Notes: generated by a model not told the origin, from the letters alone. Shown: positions 48,810-60,216, numbered from the stretch's first letter. The stretch: 64,000 nucleotides of DNA from Eleginops maclovinus (GCF_036324505.1 NC_086370.1:1925953-1989952), one strand, 5' to 3'. Made by a program: numbers and translations.

Positions 48810-49452
48810 GTCAGCTATTGATACCTTATGCACACAGCGCCTCCTGCTGACCAGGTACTCCAACCATGTAAAATGTAACCAGACCAGCTAGAAACTTAAT
48901 TAAATCACACCGAAAATATCAATACAGTCATTTTAACCTGTTGAAAAGTCCTTAGCTGTTTTTAATGAGTCCGAATTTTAAATAGGGGTAATATATTTTG
49001 ATCAAGTCTTTTTAATGTTAATGTCTCTGAAAACACTTTTGATGTCTCTGCAAACACTCAGTGCCACACCTATTCTAAGCGTACACATTTCATTTTACTA
49101 CTGACTCGTATAGTGAGGGCTAAACTCAATTTGGGATTATTACTCAAAAAAATAGAATTATGGCCGAATTCCATTTAGCTCTTCTACTGCCTCAATGTCA
49201 TGGGTTACCGGCACCCTTAAATAGAACAGAGCTCTGTGATTGTCATTAATAATACTTTGCTATTCAAACAATGACAAGCCCAAATGTCTGCTAGGAAAAT
49301 TCTGGAGATGTGAGAATGTAGTCGTGAAACCATGGAGTGTAGTTCTTTGTGCAGGAAAAGGTTCAATATTAACATTAGTGGCAGCTGTGCTTCATTTAGA
49401 CGTGCCAGAGGGCCTCTCTGGAATATGGTGATATAAATGCGTAACGTACTCC
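48810..49452. other. No gene recognised
   Basis: Short frames only. Nothing supportable. Confidence 0.5.
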
Positions 49453-49650
49453 CAATGGTGGATAAGCACATGTACTTAAATACCGTACTCCGGTACAATT
49501 TTGAGGTACTTGTACAGTACTTTACTTGAGTATTTTCACTTTTGTGTTACTTTCTACTTCTACTCAACTACATTTTGGAATCCAATTTTTTTCCCACTAC
49601 ATTTCTTTGACAGCTTTTAGGTTGTACTTACTGTTTTGATTTAGATTATT
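49453..49650 (+). mobile_element. Fragment of the TACTTTACTTGAGTA-type MITE
   Basis: CAATGGTGGATAAGCACATG followed by GAGGTACTTGTACAGTACTT, ACTTGAGTATTTTCA and TTCTACTCAACTACATTTTG reproduces the head of the same hAT-type MITE style seen at 3141. The other end was not found. Confidence 0.65.
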
Positions 49651-49725
49651 AGCTAATACAGAATATAAATCTATAATAAAATAAACTTTGACAAGTAGTA
49701 GCCAAAATGAAAATATTACGTCTAC

Positions 49726-49726
<1 letters not shown>

Positions 49727-49784
<58 letters not shown>
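49727..49784. repeat. (AT)n microsatellite
   Basis: About 29 AT dinucleotides. Confidence 0.97.
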
Positions 49785-49787
<3 letters not shown>

Positions 49788-50129
49788 TATCAATGTTTAG
49801 TAACATTGTAATCCCTCCAGTAATCCCCATTTTAAAAGAATGTATCAGTAATCTGATTACAAACGTGACTTTTTTTTTGTGTATCTTGATCACGTAGTCC
49901 CGCAGTTTGGCAGCATGGTCAGGATGGACAGGACCGTGGGATGTAAATAGCACAGTAAAGCTGCTTCACATGATCGGCGGTGAACCACTCTGCTCACTGT
50001 GCCATTGTTTCCTGACTGCCAGCGAGCGCTGCACTCAAGGTCAAAATGATGGCCCTCCCACACACTACAGCTACACAACTAACCTGATAAATAACCATCC
50101 TTTCTGAGATTGTTTATGTTCGCATCTAG

Positions 50130-50212
50130 CAGACATCAAAGTAAAATCCTCGTATGTGTAAACGTACCTGGCAATAAACTTGATTCAGATTTTGATTCTG
50201 ATTCTGATTAGG
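50130..50212 (+). repeat. LINE-type 3' tail ending in (GATTCT)n
   Basis: GTAAACGTACCTGGCAATAA followed by ACTTGATTCAGATTTTGATT and GATTCTGATT repeats is a familiar fish non-LTR retrotransposon terminus. The region upstream (49880-50105) may be its decayed body, but no reverse-transcriptase motif can be read. Confidence 0.6.
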
Positions 50213-50360
50213 TTGGTGGAATAATATTAGGTTTAAATAAAAACTCAACTTCCACTTAATATTATTGCTTTCAACTGACCTTATACAGTTATGTGAAATC
50301 TGTTAATATAACATAATACTTTTAATGAAAGTCAATGTTTCAGTTTGTTCAGAGTGACTG
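50213..50360. mobile_element. Palindromic MITE, copy 2 of 3 (partial)
   Basis: Contains TAATATTATTGCTTTCAACT, TACAGTTATGTGAAATCTG, CTTTTAATGAAAGTCAATG and TTTCAG, matching the right arm of the copies at 6778 and 54193. The left arm is degraded. Confidence 0.7.
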
Positions 50361-50533
50361 AATCTGTTCTTCTTCTTCTATGAAATCTATGTCAATCAAA
50401 TGTAATTCCAAAAAGAATTACGGAGCAGAGTGAGCTGTATTGTCCAAGGTTATAACTTGACTCAGAACTCACTGACAAAAGGGAAAAGCAGAGATGTATT
50501 TATACCTCCAACAGAAAGGGTTCTACCTCCTCT

Positions 50534-50864
50534 CTAATTCTGATATGTAATATTTCCAAGACTTCCTGCTGAGTTGGAAACAACGTTTTGAATGTCCTGA
50601 AAGCCGTTTGACACTTCCTTTGTGTGGTTTAAAAAGAATTGCCTTGTCCTATGAAAAAGATTCTCATGCAATTTACTTTTTTGAATGATTTCAAAATCAA
50701 TGTCGTGTACCTTTTTAGCCAAAATCCTCAATGGTATGAAGCGAAGAACAACATTTATGCACAAGAAAGGTGAAGCAACGATGGTATTCAATGTATCAAC
50801 ACCTTGCAGAACTGGCATATAGGACCATCATAATGAACAGAACAAAGAAACAAACAATACATAA
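50534..50864 (-). other. Unassigned exon-like frame
   Basis: A minus-strand frame encodes QGVDTLNTIVASPFLCINVV, then LRFIPLRILAKKVHDIDFEI and an amphipathic tail ending at a stop at 50534. A T-rich tract and TATGCCAG acceptor lie directly before it (about 50823-50865). Composition and length are protein-like (about 92 residues), so it could be a last coding exon, but I do not recognise the family and no partner exon is certain. Confidence 0.3.
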
Positions 50865-51651
50865 AAAAAAAAGTAGCAGTAGATTCTGATGTATGACACA
50901 TGCACAGATGTAGAGACATCAGTTCACAACACTGCTGACACTATTGTTCTTCACTTTTCAACTTAAAAAAAGAAGTGATTTGAAAAAACTTCTGTACAGT
51001 CAATGCCTCGAGTCCAAGTCCAGGTTCAAGTCTCCAGCGTTCAAGTCCGAGTCATAAAAAAAATGTCCAAGTCGAGTCTGAGTCGAGTCCACTACTCATC
51101 CAAGTCAAGTCCGAGTCGAGTCCCTATTGATCAATTCCGGGGAGGGCGTCTTTCTGTATTGTCGCTTGTTTAGCAGACCCTACACACGATAGCAGAGCGA
51201 ACAGGTACAGGAGGCGTAGAGCGAGGTGATCATTGTCCACTAGTTAATCGATCGTGGATGGCGTCGTGCTCGCGGACGGATTAAAAAACAAAAAAAAACT
51301 AAATGGGTCGCGAAATACACTTGGGTGGACGTTAATATACCTGGGCGGCCCGCCCAAGTAAAGTCTGTGTGGGAAACCCGTTGTTGTTAAACTTCAAAAA
51401 AACATAACTGTGGTCCCGCAGCTCATAGGCGTGTCCTAATGGTGGGCACTGTGAACTTTCATATGCATTTTACCGTTTAATGCACTCTAGTGCTCATAAC
51501 TACACTCCTGTCCTCTTAACAATAACACTCACAAAAATGCAACTCTAATGTGCTTTATTTGCACATACATAACCATGTATTTTATCATGAATTTACAAAA
51601 AGGCTGGCAGCACCAATGTTAAACATAGATGTTGTTAAACTTGAAAAACAT

Positions 51652-51823
51652 GGCCCCGGCCGTGGCACAACTGGCTGGGGCACCTGCACCGTACGCCAGC
51701 GACCTGGGTTCGATTCCCGACCCGTGGTCCTTTCCGGATCCCATCCCGACTCTCTCTCCTACTTTCCTGTCACTCTCCACTGTCCTATCCGATTAAAGGC
51801 AAAATGGAAAACAAGTATTGAAC
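51652..51823 (+). mobile_element. tRNA-derived SINE
   Basis: Starts GGCCCCGGCCG. It has an A box TGGCACAACTGG (51663-51674) and a B box GGTTCGATTCC (51707-51717), the internal RNA polymerase III promoter, at the spacing found in tRNA genes. A tRNA-unrelated body (CCTTTCCGGATCCCATCCCG, CTCTCTCCTACTTTCC) ending in ATTAAAGGCAAAATGG follows. The body and A-rich tail show that it is a SINE and not a working tRNA gene. This SINE type is widespread in fish. Confidence 0.88.
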
Positions 51824-51855
51824 GTGTCAATTTAACATGCAACTAGTTTATCCAT

Positions 51856-52284
51856 GTAAGAGAGAGAGACAGTAAGTGTAAGAGAGAGAGACAGTAAGTG
51901 ACAGAGAGAGACAGTAAGTGTAAGAGAGAGAGACAGTAAGTGTAAGAGAGAGAGACAGTAGCTGACAGAGAGAGACAGTAAGTGTAAGAGAGAGAGACAG
52001 TAGCTGACAGAGAGAGACAGTAAGTGTAAGAGAGAGAGACAGTAGCTGACAGAGAGAGAGACAGTAAGTGTAAGAGAGAGAGACAGTAAGTGTAAGAGAG
52101 AGAGAGACAGTAGCTGACAGAGAGAGACAGTAAGTGTAAGAGAGAGAGACAGTAAGTGTAAGAGAGAGAGACAGTAGCTGACAGAGAGAGACAGTAAGTG
52201 TAAGAGAGAGAGACAGTAGCTGACAGAAAGAGACAGTAAGTATAAGAGAGAGACAGCTAGTGTAAGACAGAGAGACAGTAAGTG
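51856..52284. repeat. GTAAGAGAGAGAGACA minisatellite
   Basis: About twenty units alternate between a 22-bp type (GTAAGTGTAAGAGAGAGAGA plus CA) and a 20-bp type (GTAGCTGACAGAGAGAGACA). Order is irregular and higher-order pairs are visible. A long minus-strand Leu/Ser frame across it is an artefact. Confidence 0.95.
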
Positions 52285-52854
52285 CAGAGGGAACATTTTG
52301 CGTGGGGCATTGTCTCCTGGCATTTTTTCGCGGTTAAACTTAAGTTCACATTAGTTTCTTTTTTTAATCAGAGCATGACGTGACGTCATGTGCGATGTAT
52401 GACATGGAAGCAGCAAACTTTCCCTTGCACCGGAGCTAGAGGGTGAATAAGAGAACTTGACACACAGATCATTCAGAAAGATGTGTGCGTCAAGCTCTAT
52501 TATTGGCCCCCTAGCTCCGGCTGTGAACCACGTAGGATCTTGCGGGAGAATGCATCGGAAAGAAGAGAGTCTACCGATTCCGGCAACATTTCTACGCCGT
52601 ATTATGGCATAAATCTTAATAGAAACATATCGAAAACGTTGCAAAAACGCGCCGGCGCGTTCGTCGACCTCAGAGAGTTTTAATGACAAAGTCGAGTCCT
52701 TTCGAGTCATCGCGACTCCGAATGCACAAGTCCAAGTCCAAGTTCAAATCATTAGTGCTCAAGTCCAACTCAAGTCACTAGTCTCTTTCTTTATTTAGCT
52801 CACGAGTCGGACTCGAGTCCAAGTCCCGGACTCAAGTACTACTTGTACGGATGA

Positions 52855-53577
52855 ATGTCTCCTGTCTTTTTTGTCTTGAATATACCATACCTCAAAACGA
52901 TAGGGCTGGAGTCATACATGTCTTGGTTTTATTATCTTCCCAATCAAAGGAAAGGACTTGCGAGAGTCCTCCTTTCAATACTCTCAGATGGAGCTTTGAG
53001 TATTTCAAAAATACTGAATGGGACTGAGTCAACATCAACTCCTCTGAGGGCTCATTGATGTGTCTTTAATAGTTTGTGGACAACAATGGAGCGTTTGTCT
53101 CAGAAGAAGACGATGTTCAACCCACACATTGTTGCTTTGAGCATGGAATTTGTTGGCGATAAGTAAAACAAATACAAAATCACCATCTTCAAGGTTGGTT
53201 TGACATGTGAGACCAGCCAGCCAAACAATGTCAGATGTATCCAGAATGCAATGCAATTGAACGACGAGGACAAACTGTATACAGCCACGGAAAAGATTAT
53301 GACACCACTCCAATTTTTTCTTAAATCTTTATCTCTACATGTATGACAGCCATTCCGGTGTCTGTTGAATTCCAAAACACATTTTTTTCCGGGGCTGTAT
53401 ATGGCAGGAAACAGTAAGATGATACAGCTGCTGAGAAAGGTCAGCTCTTCTCCTCCATGGTCAGTGATGACGGTGCCATCTCCAGCTATTTCCAGACAGT
53501 GTGAGATTTTGCACAACCACCACAAAGACTCTACTTGGCTTTTGAAATGCTTTAAGCCCGAAGATATTGTACTGTAG
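52855..53577. other. Unassigned region with unusually open frames on both strands
   Basis: The plus strand stays in one frame from 52855 to 53577 with only three internal stops (VGLTCETSQPNNVRCIQNAM, then MQLNDEDKLYTATEKIMTPL). The minus strand has a 141-codon frame at 53100-53525 with hydrophobic, membrane-like segments (ILLFPAIY, VIIFSVAVYSL, LFGWLVSHV). I recognise neither. One of them may be a decayed gene. The other would then be its shadow. Confidence 0.3.
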
Positions 53578-53639
53578 AAACATTCTTTCTTTCAGCACTG
53601 TATGATTTGTGGTTTGAAATATAATAAAAATAAAGAAGC

Positions 53640-54192
53640 AGAATCGTTCAGTGGTTTGTATGATGGGCTGTTCAGAAAGAGATCTTAGCGTGCATGTATT
53701 CTATTTCTCCCTCACAGAACACGTTGTGCATCATATGAACAAAGACGTTCCTCTCTGCTGCAGCAGGCTGAGAGCTGGGATGAGTCGGTCATGTCAGTTT
53801 CCTGAGTTCTGAGAGCAGGGACATTAGTGGTCTCCTTCCCAGGGGAGTGGGACAGCCTGGACTCCTCAGAGTCTCACAGCCAGCCTCAGATTACATTTGT
53901 GAGGTGACTGACATGTCATGCTGGGTATCACTGCATTCCACTTTCATGTTACAGGAGCATAAATAACAGCTACCGCCAAACCCTCTGCCAATGCGTCGGT
54001 GAGGATCACAGAGTGCAGGAGTGAAAAGAGTTGCAGCCAATCGGGTTTCCTCCTCAAACTGAGTTGCTGTTTTGTATGCTTTTACAGTTTGAGGAGATGG
54101 TAACGTTAATTTGGTTCCACACATTCTCTGACAAGTGGAATATTGGATACACTTTAACCAAAATGCTCAAAGGTATTTTCTTCCATCTTTAA
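53640..54192. other. No gene recognised
   Basis: Short frames only. Nothing supportable. Confidence 0.5.
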
Positions 54193-54389
54193 TGAAAAAA
54201 CTGAAACATGACTTTAATTAAATGTATTATGTCAACAGATTTCACATAACTGTATTAGGTTAGTTGAAAGCAATAATATCAAGTTTAAGTAAAGAATATT
54301 AGGTTCAACCCAACTAACCTAATACAGTTATTTGAAGTTTGTTGACATAATACATTTAATTAAAGTCAACGTTTCAGTTTTTTTCAGAG
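54193..54389. mobile_element. Palindromic MITE, copy 3 of 3 (best preserved)
   Basis: The left arm runs from TGAAAAAACTGAAAC through GACTTTAATTAAATGTATTA and TGTCAACAGATTTCA to ACTGTATTAGGTTAGTTG. The right arm is its reverse complement with a few mismatches. Arms are about 72 bp around a centre of about 48 bp, so the transcript or single strand would fold into one long hairpin. No coding capacity. Confidence 0.88.
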
Positions 54390-54780
54390 TACAGCCCTTG
54401 TAAGGAGCAGGTTTCTGCTTTGTTTGCCTCCTGCATATGCAAGATAATTAACATGTGCAACACATTCCAGCAAATGGTGTCACACTATTCCACTGATCTA
54501 CAGGTGGGGGGGATCTGCGGATTCATGCAGCAATGCTCTAGTAAAACAGGAGAAGACAACTGCCAGCTGTAAACCCTGATCAGTGCAGATCAGATTGCTG
54601 TGGGCATGTCTTTATAGGGGGGCTGTTTAATGTTGGGGGAGGGGAATGCTTTGATCACATTAGACCTGATATGCAGGGGGGGAGGGAGTTACTACGTTCA
54701 ATCTCTCAAGTACAGTTCTTAGGTTCACATTTGAGGAAGTTCATCTGAGTATTTTCATTAATTCTCTGCTCTGATTGGCT
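54390..54780. other. No gene recognised
   Basis: G-rich patches (GGTGGGGGGG, GGGGGGAGGG) but no exon or repeat border that I can define. Confidence 0.5.
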
Positions 54781-54858
54781 GGTTTACAAGGAGCAATCCA
54801 TGGCTGCCTCAGAGCCCACAGAAGTAAGGGAAGTTCACAAAACTGTGAGAGATGAACC

Positions 54859-54971
54859 ATGGAGGCTATTGACATCCAACCTTACATGTCTGAGCCTTTA
54901 TCGGAGGAGGAAACCGATGAATTTGAAGAACAGCCAGTTGGTCGGAGATTGGAGAGCAACGTTACAGAGTG
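54859..54971 (+). pseudogene. First-exon-like fragment of a fish P2X7-like zinc-binding protein
   Basis: ATG at 54859 opens MEAIDIQPYMSEPLSEEETD followed by an acidic stretch and VGRRLESNVTE, then a donor TG/GTAAGTG two bases into a codon. The start M-x-IDIQPY-EP resembles the opening of small fish proteins annotated as P2X purinoceptor 7-like, which carry the P2X7 C-terminal zinc-binding domain and occur in many copies. No further exon with the expected Cys/His-rich domain is visible nearby, so this is probably an isolated fragment or part of a mobile repeat. The assignment is from memory of the opening motif only. Confidence 0.4.
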
Positions 54972-55119
54972 GTAAGTGTTAGCCTTAGTGTTTCCAGCAG
55001 CTGGTGTATGCAAATGTTGGGGCTGGACTACCATGTGTGACGTAACACACAGGGATTGTTGTAATTCGCCCGTTTTACCGCTGTGATATTAATGATTTGC
55101 ACGTGAAGGAGGAAATACT

Positions 55120-55235
55120 GGTCTTTGAGGTTCACGGTATCTCAGTTCAATGTACCGAACTCTCCTTATTCAACTATGCCAAGGTAAATACAGTTTTCCA
55201 TTCAATGGCACCTTTAAGCTAACAGGAACAACCTT
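55120..55235. repeat. Dispersed repeat segment next to the P2X7-like fragment
   Basis: TTCACGGTATCTCAGTTCAA, CTCTCCTTATTCAACTATGC, CAAGGTAAATACAGTTTTCC and ATTCAATGGCACC occur in this order. I recognise them as a recurrent fish repeat. It may belong to the same element as the preceding exon-like fragment. Confidence 0.4.
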
Positions 55236-55608
55236 TTAACCTTTACGTTGAACTCCTCCCATAGACAGGGCTGTAACAGAATACACTGTGAATTCTGCTG
55301 AGTAACACTGACTGTAAACATTCAGATTTTCTTAGATATCTCCACAGACACATTTGTCACAGACCGGGGCGGTTTGGTGACAGCTGAGGCCAGCAGGTGT
55401 ATTTTACTACAACAAGCCCCAAAGTGAAGTTTAGCCGCGGACAGACAGTTCCTCCGGTGAGGGTAAGGTGTCATGTACTGATGTGGGTAGTTGAGTGGCT
55501 GCAGAGACATTGACAATCACAGTTGTGTTGAGCACTGGGGGCAGTAAACATGAGCAGCTACTGCCAGAAATGGTACGGAATAAAAGTGGTGTATCTGTTT
55601 GCAGCTCA
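55236..55608. other. No gene recognised
   Basis: Short frames only. Confidence 0.5.
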
Positions 55609-55616
55609 GTCTAATG

Positions 55617-56324
55617 CAGAGTTTCTCAACCTTTTTTGAGCCACGGACCATTTGTATATTAAAAACATTCCGCGGCACACCAACAATCCAAAAAGTTAGA
55701 ATATGACACATTGTATCCTACAGCATATTTATAATGACAATTTGATGAGAAGTCTCACAATGTAGCTACGACTTCAGCTTCTAAGAAACTAGCTCTGAAA
55801 GCTCTCTCAGACACCTTTGGGTTTTGTACAGTTACCTGTTTTGAAGTGACGGGTGTTTTTGAGCTGAACTTTACGCTTGCTTTGGACCATGGCGCTGTGG
55901 GACAGCTTTGCCTACACCAAGCATAACGGAGGTCGGTCTGAGACATGGTGAAAGGAACCCAAACAAAAGATAGCTTTCACTGTACTGCCTGCACTCACTG
56001 TGTTTTCTTCCTTCTGGCCACCACTCACACTATGCTGTTCATCTGGTTTCGAGGTCTGTCCATGGACCCAGTTCAGAGTCTGCATTTTTCCTTTTCAAAT
56101 ATTTATCCATCGCTGTTCGTCTTATCACCACAACCTGCCTTAAATGAACAAGGTCATTATTGCGCTACCTACTACCACCCACTGGGAAGAGAGAGTATTT
56201 CATTGCTTCGCCAGCCACAACAATGCAGCAATTAATTTGTACATTTTTTTGACCAACAAGTGAAATAGGACTGCTTCCCACAGCACACCTGACTCTCACA
56301 AGGAACAGGGGTTGAGAATCACTG
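55617..56324 (-). mobile_element. 708-bp hAT derivative with 8-bp TSD
   Basis: The left end CAGAGTTTCTCAACCTTTTT and the right end on the minus strand CAGTGATTCTCAACCCCTGT are inverted repeats of the CAG-G-TTCTCAACC type used by Charlie-like hAT elements. The flanks GTCTAATG (55609-55616) and GTCTAATA (56325-56332) are an 8-bp duplication with one mismatch. A 63-codon minus-strand frame (55755-55946) contains PVTSKQVTVQNPKVSERAF and RASFLEAEVVATL, which resembles the N-terminal region of SCAND3/ZBED-like hAT transposases. The rest is missing. Confidence 0.85.
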
Positions 56325-56332
56325 GTCTAATA

Positions 56333-58938
56333 AACTGTGGGACGAGAAGATTCAATGCTTTAAGCACGCGCTCCATGGACTGTACTTTCAGTTTTCGAAT
56401 TCAACTACAGGCATGTTCATGTAAAAAGGTATTCAGAGAAACAGAATTAAAACCATGCGCCAAGTACTGATGATGATGATTATGCAAGGTGGAAGGTATA
56501 CAGTATAATCACATATCTAGAGTAAAATAAAAAGCTGTATAAGCGGACATAAAAGCACGTTTTTAAGTCTAATAATTATTGAGTGATGACTGTATATGTT
56601 TTCTAAAGTTAAAAATTCATTTTGTGTCTGTTATGAACAAACTATAATGTCTTTGTGATGAAAATTAGGAAGTTTAAGGTAATGGTGGATAGACGAAAGG
56701 TTGCATTCATAGCTTATTAAAATGAAAGCATCAGCATGACCAGGAAGGAATAAAACTGCAGCTTTGATTGCTTTAATGTATTTAGTGTCCTAAACTACAG
56801 ATCTATTTGTAAAAAGCTTTGCTTTTAGATCAGAGCGGACACATAATAAGCCTTGAAGACCAAAGTGAATCTGATCTTTAAAATATGTGCTCTGTGTAAC
56901 GTCACCTCTTTTGTCCCTCACAGGATACTGTAGTGATGGCTGTCGGCATATCTGATCTCTGAAGTTAACCTGCTCTTGAGTGTGCAGCCAAGGTTACCAT
57001 GGTGATGCACACTTGATAAAAGTTAATTTAGCTTATTTATTTCTCATTATTCATTCAAGTGTTGATGGTGGATGACAACATGTTTGACTGTGTATGCTGC
57101 AGCCTGCGGCTTTAGAGTAAAGATGTTTCATATTGAGAGTGTGGCACCTGTTATTGGTCTGAGACATGTTCAATAAAGGTTGTGTTTATAGTGCTATTGA
57201 AAGTGTACCAAAGTGAAACACATTACTTGCGTTTATATTTGGTAAGATAACTTTTACTGAGTTCACATTTGCCTATCTTTAGCTTCACATTTTATAATTG
57301 GTGGTGATGTGTGCTTCCAAACGCCCCAAATTCACAGGAACAGGAAATGCACATGGTATGGGTATGTTATGTGTTGCCAAGTTTAAATGCCAGCCCTAAA
57401 AATACCCAGCTGGAATGCAGGACTTTGCAACGGGGACGCGTTGGTGGCCCAGGCTTTGTCGCCACTCTCAGGGCCTATTTCTACATGAGAGGGCTGTCAG
57501 GCGGAAACCTGAAGCCGGCTCCTTGGTTCAGCCCTGCTTTAATCTTCTATTTTGCTCTGGGAGAGGTTTTTTTCAGGGGATACTTGCAGAGGCTCCAAGG
57601 GCAGATGATAGGGGGATTTGGAGGTGCTATTCCTGGGGTCCTTGGGGAGACTCTTTCTCAAAGTTTTTTTCTGTCTGCCAGGCAGCATTGCTCAGCCGTC
57701 TGGGAGCTATTAATACCTGATATATGCAACCAGGCCTGGACGGCACAGCGAATCAGCATGTTCTAACTTCAAACTTCCTGTTCCACCTCCTCCCTCTGGA
57801 ATGGATCCTGTCATTTCAGGAAGATGAGGAGACTGTCCTACCAAGAAGTACAACAGCATCAGACAAAGCAAAGCACTCTACTGGCCTTTCAAACTCTGAC
57901 ATAGTGTGCCACAGGGGGGCCGAAATAGCATATGTCTTAACTTTAATCATGGATTTAACATTTTAACTGTCATGTGAATAATAATTTAAATCCAAACCCT
58001 TGACCTTCACAAAGAACTTAAATTACCATTTTTTTTTTAATGTTATTTACCTAAACCGAAGAAAATGTTAACCATAGTTTTGTCACACCATAAAATGTAA
58101 TTATTTTTCTACAACGATATGTGGGCCCAAAGCATCCCCAACAAAGACACCTAGCATTGGCATATTATTTAGTGAAATATGTTAATTTCGTTGTTGTTGG
58201 TAACTACCATGTGGAGATAAGCCCCGCCCCGTCGCCAGCGCATCTTGAATGACGCAAATAAACAGAACTGCAAGCGGCGACTATTTTACTGTGCTTTAAT
58301 TGTAATCCACGTATCAAAATGGTGCTGAAATAACTGCACTCTGATACCAGTTTGTAAAAACTTTGAATTTATGCTTTGACAAGTGTGCACACAAGACGGC
58401 ATGTGAACAATTTTAAAATGTCTGTTTTCTGAATAGAGGATAAGCTCACGTTGTAGCTGCTCCGTCCACACTCACAACAACTTCATACAAACAGAAAGAA
58501 AGCAGCGATTGTATTTGCCATGCCACAGTCAATCGCGTCATTTGCGTCGCGTCAATCGAGTCATTCGTGCCTCTGGTGCGAATTTGCGTCCGTCCACGTC
58601 TTTGCATTGACTTCGCATGTAAGATATTACATGATACAGATATTAAATCCGTCTCTTTTAATTGTATTGTGTTCATAATTAAAATGAATTGGAGATCATG
58701 AAAAATGTTTCCAATAAATGAATAAAGAGATTTCTTCCACTTTGTTGTTCAGATATGACACATTAATTGAAACACTGTATAAACTGAGGAGTGATTCCCT
58801 TGAGTTTAATGTCTGTTAAACTGCTCTCAGGTTAAGAAGCATCAGATCAGTGATGTGCAGCAGCATCCAATCAGTGACAGATACACAGTAAAGGGGCGGG
58901 GCGAGTGGATGAAGATTTCACCGAAGGATGGTCTGGTG
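56333..58938. other. No gene recognised
   Basis: The longest frame is 151 codons at 57311-57766 (plus), overlapped by another of 101. Neither shows a domain. At 58520-58620 a TTTGCGTCGCGTCAATCGAG-like CpG-rich phrase resembles a fish dispersed repeat that I could not delimit. Confidence 0.4.
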
Positions 58939-58939
58939 G

Positions 58940-59050
58940 CTCCTCGCTCCTCGTTCCTCCAGCACAAATAAGCGCCATGGGACGCTCCTTAAGATGGCGC
59001 ACACAAAACAACTTCCGGTGAGACAGAGGAGCGAGGAGTGAGGAGTGAGG
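58940..59050. repeat. Inverted repeat enclosing promoter-like motifs
   Basis: TCCTCGCTCCTCGTTCCTCC (58941-58960) and GAGGAGCGAGGAGTGAGGAG (59026-59045) are imperfect inverted copies about 65 bp apart. Between them are GCGCCAT and ATGGCGC (also inverted), AAGATGGCG (a YY1-like site) and ACTTCCGG (an ETS-like site). A GGGGCGGGGC box lies upstream at about 58893. It could be a small MITE or a core promoter. No transcript start can be assigned. Confidence 0.5.
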
Positions 59051-60216
59051 AAATTAAAAATAAGAGAAGTGAGATCTACCCGGAGACATATTGGCATGTA
59101 AGTATTATATTAAAATTTATTTAAAAAAAGTTAAGCTATCCTTTAAACCAATGGGTGATCTATGCTTAACAGCACTGTTTACTATTTCCCATGTTGACAT
59201 TTTAGCTGCATTTGATTTTAAATAACAGCGGATTGAGTATAATTTACTTCCATGAAGAATGAATAAAGCTAGTAAGTCACGTTAATATGCATTTGTCAAA
59301 CCTGTCCTTCTCTGAATACTCTGGGTTCTGATGATAATGTCATGTTACCCTGATAGTTTCGTTTTTTTAATATAACATTGTCTTTTCCAGTTTGATTTTA
59401 AAGATCACAATACAAGTCTTGTCTTGTATACCCTTATTGCTCTCTTATTTTTAACCCCACTGCTTGCGAGTGGAGTAAGGAGCTGCATTTACAGTATGTA
59501 TGTGTTACTACTGTACAGCCAATGCATGTGTTTCCCACACATTGTTGTAAGAACATTTTTCTTCTACACCCTGTCAAACAAACATTGTAGTAAACTGGGG
59601 GGCTGTGACTGTGTCTCATGTAGAACTGTTATTTATAAAGTACACAGATCAGTACAGATGTCAGGAAATCTTTGTTAGGCTAGCTTTCTGAGTGTACACA
59701 CATGAGCCAGTGTGTGGCTTCCCTCTGTAGATGATGATGATGATGGACTAAACGTCACATATTTATTATGTTGCATACAAGGTAATGATGCTGTCTGTGG
59801 CGGGGTGATTGGATAAATCAAGCCGGGAGTTTGACTCCATCCCAGGCCAACCACCAGACCTCTGATTTTACAGGGTGAACATGTTTATGTAACGGGTGCC
59901 AGTCTAGTTATTGATTCGACCACTCTGTTCATCTGGGTGGAAAGTTATCCAGAATACAAACATTTGGTACTGATCAAGTGAATCTTCATATTCCCAGTCT
60001 CCCGCCTCTTCCTCTTCCATCTCCCTCTCCATCTCCTCCTGTTCCATCAGTCCATGGCCATCACCTACAATACCAACAGCAACCTCACCTTCACCCTGGA
60101 GCAGGTTCCTGACCTCAGCTACCCCTTTTCTCATCAGGAGAGTTGGAGACAGCGAGATGACCTTCCTCCCCGTCAGGACGCTCCACGATTAAGAACTCAG
60201 AACCTGAGGAGGAATA

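Larger units (their letters stand above)
51008..52840. mobile_element. Probable DNA element bounded by AAGTCC/GAGTCC arrays
   Basis: Degenerate hexamer arrays of AAGTCC and GAGTCC occupy 51008-51126 and 52690-52835 with the same polarity on the plus strand. Such blocks are familiar at the ends of fish DNA transposons. Exact termini and a target duplication could not be read, so boundaries are approximate. Between them lie a tRNA-derived SINE (51652-51823), a minisatellite (51856-52284) and 400 bp of GC-richer sequence without a recognisable gene. Confidence 0.45.

Noticed and set aside
51652..51730. Functional tRNA gene
   Set aside because: A and B boxes are present, but the cloverleaf is imperfect and a SINE body and A-rich tail follow.
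51832..52323. 163-codon Leu/Ser-rich minus-strand protein
   Set aside because: It is the translation of a GA-rich minisatellite.
57311..57766. 151-codon plus-strand frame as a gene
   Set aside because: No recognisable motif. A second frame of similar length overlaps it, suggesting chance openness in GC-richer sequence.
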